Shown: positions 38,738 through 48,262, numbered from the stretch's first letter. The stretch is DNA of 64,000 nucleotides from Pseudidiomarina planktonica (GCF_900177775.1 NZ_FXWH01000001.1:868001-932000); one strand, 5' to 3'. Notes: generated from the letters alone by a model not told the origin. Numbers and translations are program-made.

Positions 38738-38814
38738 GGAGTGGTAGTTCAGCTGGTTAGAATACCGGCCTGTCACGCCGGGGGTCGCGGGTTCGAGTCC
38801 CGTCCACTCCGCCA
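38738..38814 (+). tRNA. tRNA-Asp (anticodon GTC)
   Basis: A 77-nt cloverleaf with acceptor GGAGTGG/CCACTCC, anticodon loop CTGTCAC (anticodon GTC), T-arm GGTTCGAGTCC, discriminator G and encoded CCA. It is very close to E. coli aspT. Confidence 0.97.
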
Positions 38815-38830
38815 CATCAGACTTTAAGTG

Positions 38831-38866
38831 ATAACCCGAAGCCGTTAAGCTTCGGGTTATTTTTTT
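38831..38866 (+). terminator. Rho-independent terminator after tRNA-Asp
   Basis: ATAACCCGAAG pairs with CTTCGGGTTAT around an eight-base loop and is followed by six T residues. Confidence 0.9.
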
Positions 38867-38901
38867 GTGTGAATGGCAGGTGCTATTCGCGCCGCAACGG
38901 G

Positions 38902-38907
38902 TATAAT
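38902..38907 (+). promoter_or_regulatory. Possible -10 element for ppiD
   Basis: A perfect TATAAT lies 39 bases before the ppiD ATG, but no good -35 element stands at the right distance, so it may depend on an activator. Confidence 0.4.
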
Positions 38908-38946
38908 AGACTCCGAATTTTTAATCGTATTTAGGGTGAACGAATT

Positions 38947-40839
38947 ATGTTGGAACGGATACGCGAAGGCTCGCAAAGCATGGTCGTGAAGGTCATCTTA
39001 GTCTTTATTATTGTCACCTTTGCGTTCACGGGCGTCAGCGGCTATTTAGGTAGCTCATCTGAACCAGGTGTGGCGGTTGTGAATGGTGAGACTATTACGC
39101 AGACTGAATATGACCGCGCCTATCAGAACGAACGCGCACGCATGGAAGAGCAACTCGGTGATATGTTCGCACAACTTACCAGCGATCCTCGCTACATGCG
39201 TCAGTTGCGCGCTAATGTTGTCGATCAGTTGATTGAGCAAGAGCTGGTTGCGCAATACGCACGTGAGCAGGGTTTGCGGGTTTCAGATGAGCAGGTAAAA
39301 GAAGCTATTCGCAATATTTCTGCGTTCCGCTCGGCGGGTCAGTTTAGCAACGACGTGTATCTGATGGCCCTACGTAATTCCGGCTATACCCCTGAAACCT
39401 TTGCCCAGGCAATGCGCAGTGACATGGCTCGCACCCAACTGGTGCGCACGCTAATAGAGTCTGATTTTAGCTTGCCAGGCGAAGCTGCTCGTTTACAAAG
39501 TATTCTGGCGCAAACTCGCAGTGGTCGTTATTTGCAAGTAACGCTGCAGGACTACATGGCTGACGTGTCGGTAGAAGATGAAGAGATTCAGGCTTACTAC
39601 GACAATAATCGTGCACAGTTTGCGACTGAAGAGCGAGTTAAAGTTGAGTATGTACGCTTGGATTATGATGCGGTAGCAGGCGACATCAACATTGCTGATG
39701 AAACTGTTCGTGAGTATTACGACAACAACGTGAGTCGTTACACGACTGAAGAACAACGTCGCGTTTCACATATCTTGATTGAAACCGGTGACGATGCCGA
39801 AGCCGCAATGCAAGAAATTGAACAGGTTCAGCAGCAGCTTGAGCAAGGTACTGAGTTTGCTGAACTTGCCGCGGAACTCTCTGATGACGTATTCTCTGGT
39901 GAGCAGGGCGGCGACTTAGAGTGGATTAGCTCTGGTCAAATGGATCCTGAATTTGAAGAAGCTGTATTTGCTTTAGAAGAAACCGGTGACGTTAGCGGTA
40001 TTGTGGAAACCTCGTTTGGTTATCATTTAATTAAACTGACCGATGTTCGTGCCGGCGAAGTGCAGGAATTTGCTGAAGTTGAAGCGGAAATCCGCGATCA
40101 AATGCAACGTCAGCAGGCCGAAGAAGCTTACTTCATGGCGCAGCAGCAACTGGCGGAAACCTCCTTTGAGATTCCCGATAGTTTAGCTCCAGCGGCTGAA
40201 GAAACAGGTCAGGAATTGGTACAGACGGATTGGTTTACTCAATCATCAGTTCCGGCTGAGCTGGATGCTCCGCAAGTAGTGGCGCAAGTGTTTTCCAGCG
40301 ACTTAGTGGATGAGAAGCTGGCCAGCGATATTATTGAACTGGATGACCAAAGTGCGGTAGTGATACGAGTGGTTGAGCACGAGCCAGCCAGTACTCAGCC
40401 GCTGGAAGAAGTTCGCGATACCGTGACTCAGTTGCTGCAGGAAGAAAAAGCACAGCGTCAGGCGGTGTTAGCTGCGGAAGAGTTTGCTGAGCAGTTACGT
40501 GCTGGTGAGATTGCTGATACCAGCATGATGACAAGTATTGACGGTATTACCCGTCAGTCTCAGGACGTTCCTGCAGCGGTGCGTGAAGCACTGTTTGAGT
40601 TGCCACCAGTAACTGGTGATGAAGCTAGCATGAAGACTGTTACCTTGCGTTCAGGCGATGTTGCGGTAGTGCAGCTAACCAATGTAACGCCGGGCGAAGA
40701 AAATGCAGATCAAGTTGCCCAGCTACAAGAGCAGATGCAACAGCGTCATGCGCAAGTGTTGTATCAAGCCTTTATTGACAGTTTACGTGCACAGGCAGAC
40801 ATTGAGCGCAAGACTAATCCTACTGAGACTACTCAGTAA
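38947..40839 (+). CDS. ppiD: Periplasmic folding chaperone PpiD
   Basis: A 630-residue chaperone anchored in the inner membrane by one N-terminal helix (about 13-33, VVKVILVFIIVTFAFTGVSG). It assists proteins leaving the Sec translocon. A SurA-like N-domain is followed by a parvulin-type PpiC domain (about 271-365, RRVSHILIETG to GYHLIKLTDV) and a second, degenerate parvulin-like region. The parvulin domain of E. coli PpiD is inactive and that may hold here too. The position after hupB is conserved. It ends in a shared hairpin with the convergent bat operon. Confidence 0.93.
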   Translation: MLERIREGSQSMVVKVILVFIIVTFAFTGVSGYLGSSSEPGVAVVNGETITQTEYDRAYQNERARMEEQLGDMFAQLTSDPRYMRQLRANVVDQLIEQELVAQYAREQGLRVSDEQVKEAIRNISAFRSAGQFSNDVYLMALRNSGYTPETFAQAMRSDMARTQLVRTLIESDFSLPGEAARLQSILAQTRSGRYLQVTLQDYMADVSVEDEEIQAYYDNNRAQFATEERVKVEYVRLDYDAVAGDINIADETVREYYDNNVSRYTTEEQRRVSHILIETGDDAEAAMQEIEQVQQQLEQGTEFAELAAELSDDVFSGEQGGDLEWISSGQMDPEFEEAVFALEETGDVSGIVETSFGYHLIKLTDVRAGEVQEFAEVEAEIRDQMQRQQAEEAYFMAQQQLAETSFEIPDSLAPAAEETGQELVQTDWFTQSSVPAELDAPQVVAQVFSSDLVDEKLASDIIELDDQSAVVIRVVEHEPASTQPLEEVRDTVTQLLQEEKAQRQAVLAAEEFAEQLRAGEIADTSMMTSIDGITRQSQDVPAAVREALFELPPVTGDEASMKTVTLRSGDVAVVQLTNVTPGEENADQVAQLQEQMQQRHAQVLYQAFIDSLRAQADIERKTNPTETTQ

Positions 40840-40894
40840 GCTTGCTAAACTAACAGGTAGGGCGTAACAGCTAAAAGTTTCAGCTTTACCTACT

Positions 40895-40932
40895 AAAAAG
40901 CCGGAATCGCAATAGTGCGACTCCGGCTTTTT
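40895..40932. terminator. Bidirectional terminator between ppiD and batD
   Basis: AAAAAGCCGGA with TCGCA pairs with TGCGA and TCCGGCTTTTTT. A-rich and T-rich flanks would let it stop transcription from both sides of this convergent pair. Confidence 0.85.
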
Positions 40933-40972
40933 TATGCGGTTAAACCCTGGTTAGCGACTCTAAGGCTTCAAG

Positions 40973-42736
40973 TTAACGCCCATATAGAGGCGGTAGCTTT
41001 GATTTATCAGTAGGTGCTGAATCAGTTGCCAAAGCACTATGTAAGGCTTGATAGAGAGCCTTACCATGCTGCCAGTCAGCTTGCGCGGATGGTGCATACA
41101 AATGACGTTGTAGGTGCTCAATTTCAGCACTCAGCTGAGGGTTTGCAAGGTGTTCCGCAAGCTGTGTCAACGTAGTAGGCGCTGGCGTGAAACGGCTTTG
41201 TCCCCAGGCCAGCAAATGTTGTGACACTTCGCGTGGTTGATTGGCTTTACAGGCACGTTGCAGCGCCCGCCAATGTTTAGCTGTACTTTGTTCGATGCCA
41301 TGGCGGGCATTGTCAGAGTTGGATTGCGCTGGTGTGGTCTGGGCTGATTTTTGCCCTTTATTAAACCAGCCACGTTGCCAGGCGTAGCCGAATACCGCCA
41401 AAGTAAGTAACCACAGCACCATACTGATGACAGCTAGCCATTGCCACCAACTCGTGTTCTCAGGCGCTGCTGGTGGCTCCTGCGCACTCTGGTTAGCATT
41501 AGCTGTCGCGGTAGTATCAGCTTCCGGTTGTGCTGGCTCAGCACTGGCTGCAGACTCAGAGACGCTGATACCAGCAACCTGAAGTCGTTGTTCTTGAACC
41601 TCAATAACTGCCGGCTTATCGGTGCGGGTATTAAACCAGGCTAAGCTTTGGGCCGGAATAATGAGCTCGCCAGGCCGATTAGGGATAATAGCTACCTGCT
41701 GCGTTACCTGAGAAATACTGGTGCCATTGCGTACAAAGCTATTCACTTCAGGTTGTTCTGGATAGCTTCTGGCACCGTTAATTTCTGGTATGTCAAGTTC
41801 GGGTAATTGTTCTGGTTTTACCCCAACAGCAGTAAGCATGTAGGTTAGGGTAACCGGCTCACCTACATCAATAGGCCCACTGTCAGGTTTCAGTTCGCGG
41901 GTTAGCGACACCAGCTCGCTGGGCAGCCAGTCACCTTGCCAATTCGACGGAACTGGCTTCACCTGAATATCAATGGGCGGGGCTTTGGCCGTTACCGGAA
42001 TGGTGTTGGCAAAGGTTGAAAATAGCGAATCGCTGCGTTGACGATAGATCTCACCTTCAAAAGTCGCACCCTTAATGGCGAAATTTCCTGAGCGATTTGG
42101 TGTGATTGCGTATTCACGTTGGTAGACTTTGTAGCGTTGGCCGTCCACCATTTCCAGGCTTTCACTGTCTTTACCTACTTGAGTTACGTCGCCACCTTCA
42201 AGTTCCGGTGGGATTATATTACCGCCGCTTAGGTCGGCCGCTAAATAGAGCTTAGCTACATAGGTAAACTGTTGTTGTACATACAGGCTTTCGTTATCAA
42301 TAGCGGCAGTTAAAAAGGCAGTGCCGCGTGAACCGTCGTTGTCTTCTCGTTCAGCCACTACCCGTAAGCTAATTGGTTGTGAACGAACGCCATCAATTTC
42401 AATCGCCGGAATGCGGTACTCACCTTCAGCCTGGGGGGTAATAACCACGCGAAAGGTTGTAGTGGCGCTGGCACGGCCATTAACAATAGAGCGTTGATGG
42501 CTCACAGAAGTGCGTCCCACCATAAAGTCGTCAAGAAAAACGTCGGTATTCACGGCGTTGCGGTCAACGTTGTCGTTCACTTCAATAGTTACCACTAAAG
42601 GTTCATCGACCAATACTGGATTTTTATCTACGGATACCTGCACCTGACTTACCTGGGCATAGCTAGCCCCGCTTACCAACAACAGGGTTAGTAATACCAG
42701 GCCGCGCCACCGCAAGCTTTCTAAACCGCTTACCAT
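40973..42736 (-). CDS. batD: BatD family protein
   Basis: A 587-residue exported membrane protein of the BatD family (oxygen-tolerance locus). A signal peptide (cleavage near ASYA-QVS) is followed by several beta-sandwich domains (QVSVDKNPVLVDEPLVVTIEVND at about 33-55 and further repeats). A single transmembrane helix near 435-453 (WLAVISMVLWLLTLAVFG) precedes a cytoplasmic C-terminal domain. It closes the moxR-bat operon, overlapping the vWA-TPR gene by seven bases. The biochemical role of BatD is not known. Confidence 0.87.
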   Translation of the reverse strand: MVSGLESLRWRGLVLLTLLLVSGASYAQVSQVQVSVDKNPVLVDEPLVVTIEVNDNVDRNAVNTDVFLDDFMVGRTSVSHQRSIVNGRASATTTFRVVITPQAEGEYRIPAIEIDGVRSQPISLRVVAEREDNDGSRGTAFLTAAIDNESLYVQQQFTYVAKLYLAADLSGGNIIPPELEGGDVTQVGKDSESLEMVDGQRYKVYQREYAITPNRSGNFAIKGATFEGEIYRQRSDSLFSTFANTIPVTAKAPPIDIQVKPVPSNWQGDWLPSELVSLTRELKPDSGPIDVGEPVTLTYMLTAVGVKPEQLPELDIPEINGARSYPEQPEVNSFVRNGTSISQVTQQVAIIPNRPGELIIPAQSLAWFNTRTDKPAVIEVQEQRLQVAGISVSESAASAEPAQPEADTTATANANQSAQEPPAAPENTSWWQWLAVISMVLWLLTLAVFGYAWQRGWFNKGQKSAQTTPAQSNSDNARHGIEQSTAKHWRALQRACKANQPREVSQHLLAWGQSRFTPAPTTLTQLAEHLANPQLSAEIEHLQRHLYAPSAQADWQHGKALYQALHSALATDSAPTDKSKLPPLYGR

Positions 42737-44589
42737 TGTTGTTGAACTCCTTCAGGTCGACGTTGTTGCTGCTGACGTTTTTGATATTCCAGCCGCATCT
42801 TTTGACGTAATAGCAATGCCGGGTCGTCCGGTAATCGTTTCAGCATCTGTTCAAATTCGCGTTGTTGTTCGGCATCCAGGTCGCCATCCGTAGCCTGCTC
42901 TATGGCTTGTTGCTGAGCCTGTTCTTCACCGTCACCGGCGTCAGCTTGCTGTTGTTCTTCTTGCTGCTCTTCTGTCTGCCCGGTTTCATCTTGTTGCTCC
43001 TGTGAGTCTTGCGCTTCTGGCTCTTGTTCCTGGTTTGACTCACTACCACTGTCTTGTTCCTGCTGGTCCGACTCCGATTGTTGCTGCTCGCCATCGGCGT
43101 CTTGCTCACCTTGCTTACCCTGACTATTCTGCGAGTTCTGGTTTTGCTCGCCGTCTTGGGATTGCTGTTGCTCTTGTTCCTGCTTCTGCTTCTCTAATTG
43201 CCGCTTGGCTAACTCCAGATTCGCTTGTGCTTGCGGCAAATCCGGTTGCTGACGCAGGGCTTCCTGATAAGCATTTATAGCCCCCTGATAGTTCTCGAGC
43301 TGCATTAACGAATTGCCCTGATTGTAATAACCAGTAGCATCGCCAACCTGAGCAAAATCGGTTAAGGCTTCTTCATAGTTGCCCGCGCGGTAATTTGCTG
43401 TTCCCCGGCGCAGGGGATCGTTGGACAGCGCGGCTGCCCGTTCATACTGTTGTTGTTCCAGCGCTTGTTGTGCCTGCTGTTCAGCAGTTAACCACCAGGA
43501 AAACGATTCCTCCTGAGCCTGAGCCTGAGCCTGACCACTGAACATACTGGCAGACAACAGCAAGCTAAGGCCGCCAACCGGCAACAGCGCAGCCCCTAAC
43601 ATGCCATTCCGGCGCCAGTGCAATAAGGCTAAGGGTAACAGCAACAAAGCTAGCCAGGGGCCGCGATCCAGCCATTGATCGCCTTGTTGTAATGGCGCGC
43701 CATCGGAGTCTTGTTCCACTCGCGACAGCGGCGGTAACGACAGTAGCTGTTCAATATCCTGGTTATCTACGGTAAGCCGGGTAAACACCCCACCGGTTAG
43801 TTCCGTCAGTTGGCGTAATCGATCCGGGTATAACCGCGGCACTACCACCTGACCACTGGCGTCCCGTAACAGGGTACCGTCGGTTTGTCTTATCGGGGCG
43901 CCTTCCCGGGTGCCCACCGCGAGCGTTGAAACCCGGTGACCCAGTTGCCGCAGCTGGTTAGTGAGTTCGGTAAAGTCACGGCTTTCGACACCATCGGTTA
44001 GCCAAAAAATATCACCGGTTGGGTACCCGGCATTGCGAAGCATTTCATCGGCCCGGGCAAAGGCCACCTGTGGATAATTGCCTTGCTCGGGCATTATTTC
44101 CGGCGATAGTGCCGGAATCAGGTTGAGTAAGTTGTTTTTGTCGCTGGTGAGTGGGCTAATAACAAAAGCATCGCCCGCATAGGCAACTAATCCGGTTTCT
44201 CCATCCAGCCTACTACTGAGCAAATCCCGGGCTTTGTAGCGCAGTTGCGTTAACCGGTCGGGGCTAACATCGGTAGCTCGGGTAGATAACGACATATCCA
44301 GTATAATCACTTGCCCGGCATTGAGTTGATAAACAGGTTGGGGCAGACGCTCCCAGGTAGGCCCGGCCAAAGCAAATGAACTAATCAGCACGGCGAACGC
44401 CAACTGCAACCAACCGGTGCCACGCTGTTGTTGCTTAGGCAGCTTAAGTAACGGCTTGGCCAGATGCGAGGCGAGCCAGCTGTAATGTCCATATCGCTGT
44501 TGGCGGTGCCGCCACCAGGCCCATAATATCGGTAACAAAACGACTAGTAGCCACAACCAATGAGGGCGTAATAAGTGAAAGTCACTCAT
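42730..44589 (-). CDS. vWA-TPR membrane protein (BatB-BatC fusion)
   Basis: A 619-residue inner-membrane protein that joins what are separate BatB and BatC proteins in some bacteria. Two N-terminal helices (about 10-26 and 60-76) lead to a von Willebrand A domain with an intact MIDAS motif (DMSLS, Asp98). A third membrane helix near 310-330 and another hydrophobic stretch follow. TPR-like repeats (about 385-470, ending AYQEALRQQPDLPQAQANLELAK) precede a very Gln/Glu-rich low-complexity tail (about 475-570). It overlaps batA by four bases. Confidence 0.85.
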   Translation of the reverse strand: MSDFHLLRPHWLWLLVVLLPILWAWWRHRQQRYGHYSWLASHLAKPLLKLPKQQQRGTGWLQLAFAVLISSFALAGPTWERLPQPVYQLNAGQVIILDMSLSTRATDVSPDRLTQLRYKARDLLSSRLDGETGLVAYAGDAFVISPLTSDKNNLLNLIPALSPEIMPEQGNYPQVAFARADEMLRNAGYPTGDIFWLTDGVESRDFTELTNQLRQLGHRVSTLAVGTREGAPIRQTDGTLLRDASGQVVVPRLYPDRLRQLTELTGGVFTRLTVDNQDIEQLLSLPPLSRVEQDSDGAPLQQGDQWLDRGPWLALLLLPLALLHWRRNGMLGAALLPVGGLSLLLSASMFSGQAQAQAQEESFSWWLTAEQQAQQALEQQQYERAAALSNDPLRRGTANYRAGNYEEALTDFAQVGDATGYYNQGNSLMQLENYQGAINAYQEALRQQPDLPQAQANLELAKRQLEKQKQEQEQQQSQDGEQNQNSQNSQGKQGEQDADGEQQQSESDQQEQDSGSESNQEQEPEAQDSQEQQDETGQTEEQQEEQQQADAGDGEEQAQQQAIEQATDGDLDAEQQREFEQMLKRLPDDPALLLRQKMRLEYQKRQQQQRRPEGVQQQW

Positions 44590-45566
44590 GTGCGCCTCCA
44601 GGGTTGTTGCGTCACTATCAGAGTTAAGAACGTCAAACTAACTGCTAGTGCCAAAGGCCAATAAAATAAAGCTTCGCGCGGGCGTAACTGCTGTTCGTCA
44701 CCGGCCACCGGCTCGTAACTGTCCAGCTCCTGATAAATAGTGGCTAACTCCTCGGTGTCGCGGGCACGAAAATAAATACCACCGGTTTGCTCGGCCATGT
44801 TGGCCAGCATAGATTCGTCTAAATCACGGCTCGGATTCACGCGACGACTGCCAAAGAAACTTTCAACCACCACTTCTTCTGCACCTACGCCAATAGTGTA
44901 AATTCTGACCTGATAGGCTTTGGCGAGTTCCAGCGCCTGATCAGGTGAAATGTAGCCGGCGGTATTTTGTCCGTCGGTCAGTAGCACTAACACGCGATTG
45001 GTTTCTTCGCGAAGCTGAAAGCGTTTAACCGCCAGTGCAACGGCATCACCAATAGCGGTGCGCTCACCAATCAAATTGAGCTGACTTTCTTCCAGCATTT
45101 GTGCCACGGTATCGCGGTCGTAAGTCATGGGCGTTTGTAAATAAGCCGTGTCAGCAAACAGAATTAAGCCCAGACGGTCACCTTCGCGGCGTTCAATGAA
45201 ATCCGCCAGTACTTCTTTCACCATTTGCAGGCGATTCACGCGCTGCCCGGCAATTTCCATATCCGCAATTTCCATACTGCCGGACAAATCCACCGCTAAC
45301 ATCATCTCTCTGGCATCACTGCGAATAGGCAGTGGCTCACCCAGCCATTCGGGGCGGGCAACGCTGGTTACCAATGCGGCCCAGATAATCATGCTGATAA
45401 CAACCAGCGGATTAATAAAACGACCTTTGCCGGTTTTGGCATCAAGCTGCGGGGCTTTCGGAACTCTTAAGCTGGCGAGCTGCTGGCCGTGCTTGGGCAA
45501 CCACCAACGCAGTAGCAAAGGTAGCGGTAGTAACAGAAATAACCAGGGCCAGACGAATTCAATCAT
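44586..45566 (-). CDS. batA: vWA-domain membrane protein BatA
   Basis: A 326-residue inner-membrane protein with two short N-terminal hydrophobic segments, a von Willebrand A domain (about 86-270) and a C-terminal helix (FYWPLALAVSLTFLTLIV). The metal-ion-dependent adhesion site is complete (AVDLSGSMEIAD, Asp93). Such proteins are substrates or partners of MoxR AAA+ ATPases. It overlaps neighbours by four bases on both sides, so the operon is translationally coupled. Confidence 0.9.
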   Translation of the reverse strand: MIEFVWPWLFLLLPLPLLLRWWLPKHGQQLASLRVPKAPQLDAKTGKGRFINPLVVISMIIWAALVTSVARPEWLGEPLPIRSDAREMMLAVDLSGSMEIADMEIAGQRVNRLQMVKEVLADFIERREGDRLGLILFADTAYLQTPMTYDRDTVAQMLEESQLNLIGERTAIGDAVALAVKRFQLREETNRVLVLLTDGQNTAGYISPDQALELAKAYQVRIYTIGVGAEEVVVESFFGSRRVNPSRDLDESMLANMAEQTGGIYFRARDTEELATIYQELDSYEPVAGDEQQLRPREALFYWPLALAVSLTFLTLIVTQQPWRRT

Positions 45567-46030
45567 AACGACTCCTGCACGCCGTGTTGCGGCGGTAGGG
45601 CGGTTACCAACCAGGTGTGCGCAAAGTTATAGTAGCTGCGCGCAAGCTCTGGGTTTTTAGTGGCGTGATACATACTAGCCATAATGTGTTCGAGTTCGCT
45701 GTGCCAGCGCGAGCGCTGCTTGGCCGGCATGGTTTCAAGCAGAAATTGCTGCCATTGACTGCCGCTCAGAGCTGCAATACGCTCACGCGGGAAATAACCC
45801 AGTGCCGCTTGTTTCAGTAGCAAGGTAATAGCATCAACTTGGGGTTGCTGCATGTGCTTGAGCTGAGCTAATGCAAATCGCTTAATGCGACCACGTTGCC
45901 AGTGTCGCCAACTGTAGTAGCCAATAATAGCGGTGCCCGCTACAACAACGAAGGCCAGCAACCACCAACCCGGTGCCGGCGGCCACCAACTTGCGGGTGG
46001 GGCAGCGATGATATCTTGTAACTCTTGCAT
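45563..46030 (-). CDS. DUF4381 family membrane protein
   Basis: A 155-residue protein with the DUF4381 layout: a short N-terminal segment (LQDIIAAPPASWWPPAPGWWL), one membrane helix (about 24-40) and a helical cytoplasmic domain containing TLLLKQAALGYFPRERIAALSG. It is regularly found between the DUF58 and vWA genes of moxR loci; its role is unknown. I start it at 46030, where the ATG overlaps the DUF58 stop by one base and a GGAG lies eight bases upstream. Confidence 0.83.
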   Translation of the reverse strand: MQELQDIIAAPPASWWPPAPGWWLLAFVVVAGTAIIGYYSWRHWQRGRIKRFALAQLKHMQQPQVDAITLLLKQAALGYFPRERIAALSGSQWQQFLLETMPAKQRSRWHSELEHIMASMYHATKNPELARSYYNFAHTWLVTALPPQHGVQESL

Positions 46031-47013
46031 TACATGATCTCCTGCCACTGCTGTTCCAGCGCGCGCGCTGCACTCACATGCTGATAACTAATTGCGAAAC
46101 GTTGTAACTCGCTGGTTATTTGCCGCTGTTGTTCGGCTGCTGCCGCCTGGTATTGCTGGCGTTGGCCGGCGTGATTCAAATCCAGCGTTTGCTGATGCTG
46201 GTGTAAATCAGATAATTCCAATTTGCCTCGCGCTGCCTGCGCTGGTAGCTGGTGTTCGAAGGGGTCACTGATAATAAAAGCCCGCACCTGACAGTGCTGC
46301 TGCAATGCCCGGGCGAATTTTAATTGCGCGGCGCTTACATTAACAAAGTCACTAATCAAGTATATTTCACTGCCGGGGCGCGCCAATTGACTGAGCCGTT
46401 GCAAACTATCAGTGAGCATGGATTTCGGCGATTGCTGCCGCTGCTGCCAATGCTGGTAACTTTGTTGGTGGCTGTCCAGTAGTGCGTGGATATAGCGCAT
46501 AACCCCCTGATGGCGACCCTGGGGTTTAAGCTCACTATGACTGAAGCCATTGCCCACAATACCACCAATGCGATCACCGCGTTGCTGCGCCCGCCAGGCC
46601 AGTGCGGCCGCCAAATGCGCCGCCTGAACCGATTTAAACAGCAGCTCAGTGCCAAACAACATACTGGCGGACAAGTCCGTAACAATAAATACTGGGCGTT
46701 CCTGTTCTTCGCGATAAAGCTTGGTGTGCGTGCTACCGGTGCGCGCTGTTACCCGCCAGTCAATGGCGCGAATATCGTCGCCGGGTTGATAGTGGCGCAC
46801 TTCGTCAAACTCCATGCCACGGCCTTTTTGCTTGCTTAAAATACCACCACTGGTGCCGCGCGGCGGCTTGCGCCGCGCGTGTTGTCTGAACGCGGGTAGC
46901 TTACTGTGATAATACATGAGCTCAGCCAGACCAAGCTGGATACCACTGGCATGCATGGCCTCCAGCCAGTCGCTGGCTGTTGTTGCAGGTGCTGAGGTAG
47001 TTGACAACGCCAT
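46030..47013 (-). CDS. DUF58 domain protein
   Basis: A 327-residue soluble protein of the DUF58 family. GRGMEFDEVRHYQPGDDIR and AIDWRVTARTG (about 64-92) are the family signature, followed by a degenerate vWA-like fold (VIVTDLSASM-type sequence, FIVTDLSASMLFG). It is the second gene of the moxR operon, 11 bases after moxR. These proteins are thought to act with MoxR in a chaperone-like metal-centre or complex maturation system, but no client is evident here. Confidence 0.88.
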   Translation of the reverse strand: MALSTTSAPATTASDWLEAMHASGIQLGLAELMYYHSKLPAFRQHARRKPPRGTSGGILSKQKGRGMEFDEVRHYQPGDDIRAIDWRVTARTGSTHTKLYREEQERPVFIVTDLSASMLFGTELLFKSVQAAHLAAALAWRAQQRGDRIGGIVGNGFSHSELKPQGRHQGVMRYIHALLDSHQQSYQHWQQRQQSPKSMLTDSLQRLSQLARPGSEIYLISDFVNVSAAQLKFARALQQHCQVRAFIISDPFEHQLPAQAARGKLELSDLHQHQQTLDLNHAGQRQQYQAAAAEQQRQITSELQRFAISYQHVSAARALEQQWQEIM

Positions 47014-47024
47014 ACGAACCTCAG

Positions 47025-47981
47025 TTAAGGCGCTGGTACCAGCGCTAATATTTGCTGCAGAATGTGATCATGGTTTATGCCATCGGCTTCGGCCTGATAA
47101 CTAAGAATGATGCGGTGGCGCAGCACGTTAAAATACACGGCGGCAATGTCATCTGGAGTAACGAAGTCACGACCGGCTAACCAGGCTCTGGCACGGGCAC
47201 AACGATCTAATGCAATAGACGCGCGGGGGCTAGCGCCGTAGCCAAGCCAGCGGGCTAGTTTTTCGTCGTAGCGCTGGGGTTCGCGGGTAGCAATAACCAG
47301 CTGCACCAGATAGTTTTCGATGGCATCGTCCATGTACACGTCTAACACTTCTTTGCGTGCCTGAAACAGTTGTGGCTGCGGCAGTGGATTCAACATAGGT
47401 TGTTGCCCGGTGATAGTTTCACCGCGGGTTAGCTGCAGAATTTGGCGCTCGGTTTCAGCGTCAGGGTAAGCCAAAGTAACGTGCATGAGGAAGCGGTCTA
47501 ACTGTGCTTCCGGCAGCGGGTAGGTGCCTTCTTGCTCAAGCGGGTTCTGCGTTGCTAATACCATGAATAAATCGGCGAGCGGATAGGTACGCTGGCCCAC
47601 AGTGATTTGCCGTTCAGCCATAGCTTCAAGCAGTGCCGATTGCACTTTAGCCGGAGCGCGGTTTATTTCGTCGGCCAGAATCACATTATGAAATAACGGA
47701 CCTTGCTGAAATACAAAGGTGCCAGTTTCTGGCCGGTAAATATCGGTACCCGTTAAATCTGCTGGTAACAAATCAGGGGTAAACTGAATACGATGGAAGG
47801 TTGCTTCAATACCTTTTGCCAGCGCGTTCACCGCTCTGGTTTTGGCCAGCCCGGGTGGGCCTTCAACCAGCAAATGACCATCAGCCAACACGGCAATTAA
47901 GAGGTTCTCGGTAAATTCGGGTTGCCCCAGTACCTGGCTGTTTAAGTACTCACGCAAGGCTTGAAATTGCTTTACTGCCAT
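47025..47981 (-). CDS. MoxR family AAA+ ATPase
   Basis: A 318-residue AAA+ ATPase of the MoxR family. Walker A is GPPGLAKT (residues 41-48) and Walker B is NVILADEINRAPAK. ATQNPLEQEGTYPLPEAQLDRF is the sensor and family signature (sensor 1 region), and the C-terminal lid ends in GYGASPRASIAL. It leads the operon moxR-DUF58-DUF4381-batA-batBC-batD. Such operons are linked to stress tolerance and to assembly of protein complexes in other bacteria. Confidence 0.93.
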   Translation of the reverse strand: MAVKQFQALREYLNSQVLGQPEFTENLLIAVLADGHLLVEGPPGLAKTRAVNALAKGIEATFHRIQFTPDLLPADLTGTDIYRPETGTFVFQQGPLFHNVILADEINRAPAKVQSALLEAMAERQITVGQRTYPLADLFMVLATQNPLEQEGTYPLPEAQLDRFLMHVTLAYPDAETERQILQLTRGETITGQQPMLNPLPQPQLFQARKEVLDVYMDDAIENYLVQLVIATREPQRYDEKLARWLGYGASPRASIALDRCARARAWLAGRDFVTPDDIAAVYFNVLRHRIILSYQAEADGINHDHILQQILALVPAP

Positions 47982-48153
47982 TATCTTCTCTCTTGTGTTG
48001 ACGCCACCTGGTGATGAGGTTGCCTTACCGCGATGGCGCGACTGATATCCATAACAGGCCTAAGATGACATAGTCACCCCAGCTTTGACCAGTGGGTTTG
48101 CTATTACCTGACTGTATTCTAAGGTATATGGGTGACTTTATCGAAATCAACGG

Positions 48154-48182
48154 TTTAATTCTGTGCACTTACAGGCTAAAAT
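48154..48182 (+). promoter_or_regulatory. Possible promoter for fadIJ
   Basis: TTTAAT and TAAAAT are 17 bases apart. The predicted start is near 48189, so the FadR-like site at 48195-48211 would lie just downstream, a good place for repression. Confidence 0.4.
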
Positions 48183-48194
48183 TTGTAATCAGTT

Positions 48195-48211
48195 ATGAGG
48201 TCAGACCAGCT
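48195..48211 (+). promoter_or_regulatory. FadR-like operator before fadI
   Basis: The 17-base window contains GGTCAGACCAG, a full match to the core of the FadR site AACTGGTCNGACCAGTT. A half-site (GACCAGT, 48087-48093) and the palindrome GGTCGACC (48226-48233) lie nearby. Regulation by FadR is inferred. Confidence 0.6.
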
Positions 48212-48262
48212 GTGTTGCTAAAAACCGGTCGACCATTCAATAGTTAACAAGAGGAATTCATT

